Shown here: piece after piece, positions 56,802 to 64,000 of the stretch
Layout of the letters: the number at the start of each line of letters is the position of its first letter
Numbering within the stretch: the first letter of the stretch is position 1
Source: Lichina pygmaea
Lineage: Eukaryota; Ascomycota; Lichinomycetes; Lichinales; Lichinaceae
Assembly (NCBI GenBank): GCA_963422465.1
Contig: OY730169.1
Location: 1,116,001 to 1,180,000 of the forward strand
Reading direction: 5' to 3'
DNA: 64,000 nucleotides
The notes under the pieces: model-generated
Told to the model about the DNA's origin: nothing
Databases searched by the model: none
What the model saw: only the letters and a program-made list of their open reading frames with translations
Translations under genes and position numbers: made by a program

Positions 56802-59381
56802 CCCGGACCCGGACCCGGAACCGTCAAACTCGTCGCCTCTACCGTATGGCGCTGTCTCTGCCGCGAGCCGGCCCGGAGCGACCCAGCTTTTCTGTGTCTT
56901 GCACCTCGCTGCTGCACGACGAACTTTCTCTCCGCTTCCTCACATTCTACAGCAACGGCTTTACAGCCGACACGTCACTGCCACGAAAGGCGGTGGCAGC
57001 GGCAGCACATATCTCTTTTTCCCTAGCTGAATTCTTGATCATGGCCTTTGACTGGCAGACGAACAAGACGTTGAGGGAAAAAAGAGAAACGAGTTCATGG
57101 CGTCACGACCGCTCGTTATCCTCACCTTCCCCTTGCCCCTTCTTACACTCCTTTTGTTTCTTATCCTTCCCTTCCCTTCTGTTCGGGGTTGATGCGGCGA
57201 ACGGATGGGCATGGGATCAGGCTCACGACCGGACGAGCAAAACGGTTGGGACGAACGGGCGGGTTCAGGACTGGAGTTTTGAACGGGCTTTTCTCTCCTT
57301 TCGATTCTCTTTTTTTTTTTCTGTTTCTCGATCATCTTGCACTGGGCGGGCCGGTTTGGATACAGTGGTCGTGGTCGTGGTCGTGGTCGTGGTTCTTCTG
57401 TCGTCCCCTTTTCTTCTGTTTTCTTATGAAGCGTTTCTTTGCTTTGGGGGGAAGCGCATTCACCTGAGTGCTCCCGATCTCTCTCGTTTACGTATCTCCT
57501 CTTCTCTGCCGCCGCAACACAGTGATCCATGTTTCTCGGCCGATGCTCCTCTCAGGACGCCGACACTTCTATCCGTTTTTCCGCAGCTGATCCGTCTCAC
57601 TAGCTGTCGCCTTCCTCTGTCTGTCGGTATCCCGTGCTCTTTCTGTCATCAAAGAAACCTCCTCTTCCTCATGCCCCTAAGATACCCCCACATGTCCCAA
57701 TACACGGTACTCGGCCTGTTCCAAACGTCTCTCGCCTCCTTCTGGTTCTGTCCCAATTTTCTGTTTCGCTCTCCCTCATTGAACATCTCACCATCCATCA
57801 CACGCTACAGAATGCCCTTGTCCGACCGAATCTTCTTCGCCGCTGCGTGATACAAAGAAAGCGTGTGATTCCGGTGAGAACGTTCAGGAGATGGAGAACG
57901 TGTGTTGGCGAGAAAGAGAGAAAGAGAGGAATGGGAGAGCTTCCTCAGCCAACCTACACAACCTATAGATTCCAAACACACTGCTACAACTACCACCATG
58001 GCGCTGCATTGATGGCTTTTCTCCTTTTGGTCAGGCAGGTATTCCAACAGCACAACAGCAGGGGTCCTTGGTTCATTGCATCGCCGTAGTGTAAAAGTCC
58101 TCCGCCTCTTGTGTCAGCGACTCCTACGTCACATGCTCGCTGGGAAACTCCGAGAGAGAGAGAAGAAAAAAAATATTTGAATAAGTGAGTAGACGGTGCG
58201 GGATTCGAACCGGCGCCCCCCCTTTTCAGACCCCGGAACAAGCCGGCTGTCTGAGCGCCCAGATATCCACTGCCATATTCACATGGGACACTACGTAACT
58301 CGGTCCGCACCCATGAATATTCAGACTGGCTACCCAGACTCCCACGAGTGCCCTTGAACCCCTAGACCAATCGTCCTGGAGTACCACGATCAGAAACACA
58401 GATATATAAAGAAGACTGGGGGGTGTGCACGCTCACGGCGGACCGGTCCTTGTTTTCACAGCACCACTTTCACGTGCTCACGGCCAAAGGGGCCGCGAGT
58501 ACGGAACGTAGGCTAAGTTACGCTGCGACAAAGCTACGGTGGTGGAGCTCTGACAACACAGGTACTATGTTGTCGTGCACGGTACAGTACGTACGGTACG
58601 GTACAGGATTGTCTTGAAGGTGTACGTCTCGTGTCTCTTGCAGGCGCACACACACGGCTGGGTCCAGATGGTGTCCTAGAGTCGATCTACAAGAAAGGTT
58701 TGGCCTGAAAAGGGACGAACGACGATGGACTGAATTTCCTGATCCCACCGCAGCACCCACAGGGTTTCTCACGCCGACTGACGACGCTTCCAGCAGAGAC
58801 ACTCCCCAGGGATCTCCTGCTAGACCTCGTTCCCGTGTCCTGCCCAATTCGTCCTACTATCAAGCTGCGTCGGGATGTCTTGAGAGCTCTTTTTCCCCGT
58901 ATTCTTCTATTCTACCTCTTTTTCTTCTTCCTTGTTGGTTACCTCGATCGGCGCCCAGACCCAGTGTTACGTACGAGAGGTGTCTCCCTTTGAAGAGCAT
59001 CCGAGCAGAGGGTTGGTCCACGCCGTCGATGCCGATGAGCGACTTTCCAGACAGTAGTCGTGCTCTTCGGAGATGTCATGAGAGGTCCAGCAGGTGGCAA
59101 ACCAAAGGGCTCACCTGCGTCTCCTTCGACACCAAATTCTGTGCATGCTTATCTATTGCAAGAGCCTCGAGCTCGAAAGATTCACCAAGAGGTTCTCAAA
59201 AAGCTTGCTATGCCAACAGTACTGACGGTGGCTGCTGAGGGAAGAGGTGAAAGAGACTGCGGACGCCCTATATATCGACACTGAAAACTCGGCGATGACT
59301 CCATACGTAGCAGTGGAGCGCAACCAAAGATGTGGGTCAGAGCAGCGCGTGCGTGACGTGTGCAAGGACGGTCGTGGCTTA
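56802..59381. other. Intergenic region with low complexity and a Pol III-like site
   Basis: A long frame at 56354-57850 overlaps the preceding gene in another phase and is not believed. The region has pyrimidine-rich stretches, GTCGTG repeats (57366-57392), GTAC words at 58575-58605 and a B-box-like element near 58200. Nothing else was supported. Confidence 0.5.
58160..58290 (-). ncRNA. tRNA-like Pol III element (uncertain)
   Basis: On the minus strand a perfect B-box core GGTTCGAATCC lies at 58212-58202, followed about 35 bases later by a run of eight T (58177-58170 region), a Pol III terminator. Upstream a hairpin CAGAC...GTCTG with an inner CCGG...CCGG is possible. I could not fold a standard tRNA: the T-stem has one C-C mismatch and no matching acceptor strand was found. 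It is either a tRNA pseudogene or a SINE-like unit. Confidence 0.3.
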
Positions 59382-60313
59382 TCACACGACGACGGGGAAT
59401 TTGGACGGTGCAACGCGTAGAAAAAAGACATGGAACGGAGACAGACTGTCCTTAGTGGCCGTCTGCGGGGGCAAATTCTCCACACTGGATGGATCGTTGG
59501 AGAATGTCCACCATTGCCGGACTTGCATTACCTTTGGCCGATTCGGATCAAAATACATGTAGGAAAGCCGAGTGGGCCCGTCACCTGTAACGGTTGTCTG
59601 CTCGGATGGGCAGGCGTAATTAGCTTTCATCCACTTCCGTCTTGCATGCTCGATCACGGTAAGAGAAGTGATGATGCAGATTTTCCACATGAGCGAATAT
59701 GACTAGACTGGCTAGCGGGGTTCTTGACGGACGACAAGCTTGAACTCACCAATGGGAAATCGTCGTGGCTATTACCAGGGCATCGGAGTGAGATGCCAGA
59801 GACACCACAGCTGTCCCGCCCAGCCTTTAGAACACCTCGCTTACCTGGACAATGCAGAGAAGCTTACGTCAGGATCTGATCAATGCGTCGAGAGAGCAGC
59901 GGGGCAGCGGCGGGGTCGCTTGGTAGCTCACCTCGGACGGTAAGGTCGAACTCAGAGCAAATCTCGGGGTCCACGAACAGATAACCATCTGGACGACTTT
60001 TCAAAGGAATCGACTGGCCCTTTCTGTTCAGGCAAGCGACTGTCTTCTTCGTGGTCATGTCATGAACAAACAAGAAACCAGAAGCCGGGACGCCTATGAC
60101 TAGGTTTTCAGCCAGCCGGGCTCTTTGAAGCCGTGGAGATGATGGCTGCGCTTTGTTGTATAGAAGCGCTCTAGAATTGATTCCAGCTCCAGATGACTCT
60201 GAAGATCTTTCGTTAATCCCGGTTTGTGGCTGGGGATGGCCATTGGCCACCGTCAACCACAGCACATAAAGAGCCACGCAGGTGCAGAGTCTTGAAACCA
60301 ACAGGCGAGACAT
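59382..60313 (-). CDS. Small secreted protein, three exons
   Basis: Exons 60313-59932, 59844-59750 and 59648-59382, with GTGAG donors, close in frame to 247 residues. The start at 60313 gives a signal peptide (MSRLLVSRLCTCVALYVLWL, cleavage near ANG-H) after which the protein is Ser/Arg/Pro-rich. The core reads ENLVIGVPASGFLFVHDMT and VACLNRKGQ, then YLFVDPEICSEFDLTV. The order GV - aromatic repeat - C-L-N-R-K-G - DPE-C-x-F recalls beta-trefoil FGF-like chains, but this is a pattern impression only. The third exon has PTRLSYMYFDPNRPK and VMQVRQWWTFSNDPSS. There is no paralogue in the window. Confidence 0.5.
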
Positions 60314-61061
60314 GACGACGTCAATTTCTCCCGTTATCACCCTCTCGTAGCTATGCGGACTGAGGGGACGTATCAAGAGCGTGCCTGGTGGTAGTGGTGG
60401 TTTGTTGGAGGAGCCACGGTTTGAGGTTAGAGGCTTGAGGTCTGAGGTGCTCCAACGAGGGGGAATGTGCAGAGGCTTTATATTCTCGTCTGCCTGTGTT
60501 GCAATCGTCGACCAGGATGCTCGCGCCCTCGCGCATGATCACTCAAATCGCACTTTTGCAGGTATGTGTAGCATGACATGTCCAACTGGGAAGATGATTG
60601 TGCCTGATGGGCCATGTTGTCAAACGGCTGTCACCTCGCTTCCGCCCCAGCAGAGCATCATGTTGACGGTGGGCTCTGTTCAAGTCATTACGTACGGAAC
60701 GTACTTGTACGTACAGTAGCATATATTGTATGCCAAGTCTCAGCCTGTGTTGGCGTCGTTGCACGATGTTCCAGGTAGAAGCCGTGTTTTGTATGTTCAA
60801 TTGGCGCCGGAAGTGTTGATGCTTCGCCTATACTCCGTACATGTATGTCCAAGCGAACCAGGTGGTGCATCAACAGTATGACTTGGATCCATACGAAATA
60901 CATACGTAGCCTGGGAGATGGACGGAAACCAGCGCGCTTGGTGGGGCTAACACACAGCTCTGGGATCGTGATCTCGTAAACGGTTCCTGATAAAGAAAGG
61001 TGATAAGTTACTCCGTACGAGATACTCGTTCGTACGGAGTAGCGATGGTTAAAAACCATGG
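60314..61061. other. Intergenic region
   Basis: Promoter of the secreted-protein gene and left flank of the copia element. GTACGTAC-type words lie at 60695-60718 and 61010-61040. No gene was seen. Confidence 0.5.
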
Positions 61062-61066
61062 GTATT

Positions 61067-61356
61067 TGTGAACCGGCGCCTGGCTGGGGAATGAGTGTCT
61101 TGATTGATCTATCTCCTCACTCAAATCTAGGAGCGACGACAAAGAAGGAGAAAACTCCGCACACCGTCACGTGCAGGCAAACAATTTAGCCGTCGCTCAG
61201 GGGGAGGCTGATCTCTGAACCCCTGCAAATCCTCGGGCTATCGACTCCCTGTCGAGTCCCTGGTTGACACCAATATACAGTGAGAATTCCCTTCTCTCAC
61301 GTGAACTTGGCTCTAGCAGCGAGCGAGGACTGGTCTTCTCACTCCCCCGGCTGACA
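61067..61356 (-). repeat. Copia 3' LTR
   Basis: On the minus strand TGTCAGCC...GGTTCACA. It differs from the partner LTR at about 18 positions, nearly all transitions and mostly CG against TG or CA. Confidence 0.85.
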
Positions 61357-62302
61357 CACCCCCCCAGTTCAAGTGAGCTGCGCAGCAGTCGGGCGTGCTG
61401 TCAGGTGGGCGTGCAGTTGGACGCACAGTCGGGCGCAGAGCCGGTGAGCGCGCCGTCGGGCGCGCAGTCGGTGGGCGCGCAGCCGGTGGGCGCGCTGTCG
61501 GTGGGCGTGCTGTTGGTGAGCACGCAGTCAGGCGTGCAGTCGGTGGGCGCGGAGCCGGTGGGCGCGCAGCCGGTGAGCGCGCTGTCGGTGGGTGCGCAGC
61601 CGGTGGGCGCGCTGTCGAGTCCTTCAAGTCTGTGTGTGTTGATGTTGTGTGCGTCAGGTCAGAATCTGTCGCCGAGTCCGTCGCCGAGTCTGTCACCGAG
61701 GCCTGCGGTGGCAAGGCTTGTGTTGATGCCCTTTTCAATAGGTTGTACTCAATCACATACTGCCCGTAGCGCATCTCCGTGATGGCGTACGAGTTTGTTT
61801 TGTACATCAGCATCTGCGGATGACTCTGCGTGTCCCAATGACCTCTGACATCCTCAAAACGTCTGTACGACACTGTGCTTGTCTGGAATGATGGGACGTA
61901 TGCGACGTCTGAAAGAGAAGCAGTCTTCGTTCGACCTTGGGGGAGCTGGACTGTGATGTCGACAGTTCTGAATCCCAAGATAGCAATAGTCTGATGTCCA
62001 GCGTAGAGATTGTCGTCAGCTGCCAGTGTGAATATACGAAAACATCGACGATTGTTGCAGACATGCGTAGTTACTCCACAGTCCAAAATAAAGCTATCAC
62101 GGAGCACGTAATCTGTACGGCCCGTCAAGTCTGTTGAGTACGCTGCCACACCAACAATGTCTGCTGTGAACAATGCAGGAATGCCTGCTGGCTCTTCTGC
62201 CTGATCAGTGCACTCTCTGCTTGGCTCTCGAGAAGATTGCACACTCCGCCCTCTGTTACAGGCTCTCTCAACAGCCTGTGTCAGCCCTGTCCATCTTCTC
62301 AC
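61313..62302 (-). pseudogene. Copia protease-like segment fused to Pro/Arg/Ala repeat
   Basis: The protease region reads SFILDCGVTTHVCNNRRCF near 62090, so the catalytic DSG is DCG. This is a single-base type change that would kill or weaken the enzyme. SLSDVAYVPSF, typical of copia proteases, follows. Where integrase should start, the frame enters a repeat of ARPPTARPPAARPP-like units (about 61620-61390). It ends at the LTR. Confidence 0.7.
61395..61620. repeat. Short GC-rich tandem repeat inside copia
   Basis: Repeats of 12-bp and 24-bp units of the type GGTGGGCGCGCAGCC, with TG/CA variants at the CpG sites. They code for Ala/Arg/Pro repeats on the minus strand. Confidence 0.8.
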
Positions 62303-63288
62303 AGATCATACGACTGATCTCCTGGTCCACCACCCAATTGCGGCCTTGTTTTGACTCCACAAGGTACGGGCAATCTGCAAAACAGTGCATCTTGCCACAC
62401 AAGCACTCTGTCCTGCAGTCCTGGTTCCCACACTTTGTGGAGCTGTTTGTACAATCAGTCGGTGGGACATCCAGCTTCTCAGATTGCTTTTCAGACAGCA
62501 CGCCAGGTGGGCTGGCTACCTGATCCTGAAATGATGCCAAAAAAACTCCATGCCCCGCAGTCTGTGATGTAGGGTCTTCTCGCAGATGTGTACAAAACTT
62601 GTTGATCACCACCCTCAGGGAAGGGTATTCCTTGGCACAATGAAGATGGTGTGTCCAGTATGTGTGGAAGCCAGGATCTGCGTCTTGCAGACTTCGTACA
62701 AAATCCTTGACTGCCCTGTTGCCCTGAACATCCGGCAGACCAAGATCCATGGCATCTCTGTACGTAGTCTTCTAGCTATGCAGCCACATCTCAAGGTTCT
62801 TACTCCTTGGCACATTCTTCAGCTTCTGGTACTTTGCGATGATCGTCTACTCCTGTCTTGTCCGTAGGTGCGAATTGTGTCTGTAGCTCGACAAGCACAT
62901 TGTGTGTACCCTCGCAATTCCAGATATACAAGACAATAGCTGGTGACAATGATCTGATGATCTCCGCTGAGTGTGTAGAGATGGCTGTATGCAAGACCTT
63001 GTATTTGTCGTATTCCACCTTGTACTTCTGGTACATGAACTTGTATGCCTCACGCTCTGTTGCATCAAGATCAATGTACATCTCTGCATCAGTGTTGATT
63101 GCTGAGAATGCAGGCTCTGCAGGCTTGATCAGCTTTGGACAACTATCTTCAGGGGTCTCAGGGTTGATGTAGTCCCAAATCAGCTTCCCTTTGGCCACCA
63201 TCTTAATGACTGTGTACCACGTATCCCAATCCGCAGTGCCTGTCAGAACAGTGGTGACCTTTGTTGTTGTCGTCATTGGTTGAGACAT
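62268..63288 (-). pseudogene. Copia gag (broken)
   Basis: N-terminal frame 63288-62800 (MSQPMTTTTKVTTVLTGTAD, then WDTWYTVIKMVAKGKLIWDY) fits the copia gag start. It ends in a TAA, and a short stretch with stops and a frame change follows. A second frame (about 62750-62268) continues with DLGLPDVQGNRAVKDFV and HTYWTHHLHCAKEYPSL and a Cys-rich knuckle CLCGKMHCFADC. The role in the family is the virus-like particle shell. It is not functional here. Confidence 0.75.
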
Positions 63289-63364
63289 CTTTGTGTTCCT
63301 GGTAGTCTGTAAGCACAGTAACAGCTGGTTACTGTGATCCTCTTAGCGGGTAGGAAGCAGCTCT

Positions 63365-63375
63365 GGGCTCATAAC
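63365..63375 (-). promoter_or_regulatory. Copia primer site matching initiator tRNA-Met anticodon arm
   Basis: The minus strand reads GTTATGAGCCC directly after the LTR. This is the exact complement of the GGGCTCATAAC anticodon-arm sequence of initiator tRNA-Met, as in elements primed by a tRNA half-molecule (Drosophila copia, Ty5). Homology to the tRNA may extend a few bases further (TGCTTCC). Confidence 0.7.
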
Positions 63376-63663
63376 TGAACCAGCGCCTGGCCGGGGAATG
63401 AGTGTCTTGATTGATCTATCTCCTCACTCAAATCTAGGAGTGACAACAAACAAGGAGAAAACTCTGCACACCGTCACGTGCAGGCAAACAATTTAGCCAT
63501 CACTCAGGGGGAGGCTGATCTCTGAACCCCTGCAAATTCTCAGGCTATCGACTCCCTGTCGAGTCCCCGGTTGACACCAATATACAGTGAGAATTCTCTT
63601 CTCTCACGTGAACTCAGCTCTAGCAGCAAGTGAGGACTGGTCTTCTCACCCCTCCGGCTGACA
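63374..63663 (-). repeat. Copia 5' LTR
   Basis: Partner of 61067-61356. The outer edge TGTCAGCC abuts the GTATT duplication. The inner edge runs into the primer site at 63375. Confidence 0.85.
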
Positions 63664-63872
63664 GTATTGTCATCAGTTACACTTCGTACGGAAGTACGTA
63701 TGTACTCGTACTGGTTTTTGGACAGTCTTGTTTTCATCACGTGACGGAGCCAACACTCCTCTGCTGAGTCAGAATCAGGTAGGGGCGGCAAACACCGCAA
63801 TGTGTACAGTATGCCACACGCCTTTTCACCCTCATCACACTCACCCACACAAACCAACCACGCAAAAATTCT

Positions 63873-64000
63873 CACCAACGACGACGTCAAGCTGTAAGAA
63901 CCACTTGAGCTTGACGATGGAACGCTGAACATCGTCGGGATAAGCCCAGCACAGAAACTCGGCAGCCGTCGCTGCTTAGCTTCGAGAAGACGATCGGAGA
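63873..64000 (-). CDS. Partial exon at window edge (unidentified)
   Basis: The minus strand is open from the window edge to a GTGAGA donor at 63875. It reads AAEFLCWAYPDDVQRSIVKL then KWFLQLDVVVG. The spacing of Pro-Asp, a helix and a Trp-Phe-x-x-x-Asp end recalls the first helices of fungal terpene synthases, but no DDxxD motif is complete. The fragment is too short to name. Confidence 0.3.

Larger units (their letters stand above)
61067..63663 (-). mobile_element. Ty1/copia-type element, gag-protease only
   Basis: LTRs of about 290 bp at 61067-61356 and 63374-63663, with a 5-bp target duplication GTATT (61062-61066 and 63664-63668). The internal part is only about 2.0 kb and holds gag and a protease-like segment, then a Pro/Arg/Ala repeat. 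Integrase, reverse transcriptase and RNase H are missing. It has a half-tRNA type primer site and a G-rich polypurine tract (about 61357-61366). It is non-autonomous, and gag is broken. Confidence 0.85.

Noticed and set aside
56354-57850. 498-codon open frame overlapping the gene at 55392-56801
   Set aside because: It is the alternate phase of a GC-rich gene followed by low-complexity 3' DNA. It has no domain and a phenylalanine/serine-rich nonsense composition after 57000.
1-64000. CRISPR arrays, bacterial operons or integrative elements
   Set aside because: The window is clearly eukaryotic, with spliceosomal introns and fungal retroelements. The repeats lack CRISPR spacing.

Overview
The window looks like nuclear DNA of a filamentous ascomycete (Pezizomycotina). 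Protein-coding genes have short GT-AG introns (mostly 45-100 bp, often with CTGAC/CTAAC-like branch sites). They encode typical fungal products: a HET-C protein, a bZIP factor, a Rab4-like GTPase, a PAF-acetylhydrolase, beta-mannosidase B, a Nan1/Utp17 WD protein and a GFA-domain protein. The transposons are typical fungal types too: a Tad-like LINE, chromodomain Ty3 elements and a Ty1/copia relic. Lineage below Pezizomycotina was not determined.

Layout. 1-15.4 kb is a nest of retroelements. A decayed Ty3 element (Ty3-I) is split by a nearly full-length LINE (1088-8895) with matching 14-bp target duplications. That LINE carries in its ORF1 a reversed, 5'-chimeric LINE copy (2236-4727) with its own 13-bp duplications. 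A Ty3 LTR, a LINE ORF1 fragment and a second LTR follow, then a broken P450 remnant (15.4-16.2 kb). 16.5-46.4 kb is the genic part: NAN1-like (-), a conserved six-exon gene (+), GFA (-), bZIP (-), PAF-AH (-), Rab4-like (+), beta-mannosidase (+) and het-c (-). Gene models with introns were assembled by hand from open frames and splice signals; all close in frame. 46.9-53.35 kb is a complete, young Ty3 chromovirus (Ty3-II, minus strand) with LTRs, a CTTGG target duplication, a textbook -1 frameshift cassette between gag and pol, and a convergent antisense ORF with a Zn2Cys6-type cysteine pattern. 55.4-60.3 kb holds a conserved disordered protein and a small secreted protein. 61.07-63.66 kb is a copia element reduced to gag and protease, with a half-tRNA(iMet)-type primer site.

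Three themes connect the elements. First, almost all premature stops in the younger copies are TGA where the reading or a sister copy calls for Arg, meaning CGA to TGA, a C-to-T change at CpG; LTR differences show the same bias. Second, both Ty3 families carry a zinc-cluster ORF antisense to the end of pol. Third, the LINE machinery has produced a chimera of the kind known as MINE in Magnaporthe. Intergenic DNA is peppered with GTAC/TACGTA word clusters.
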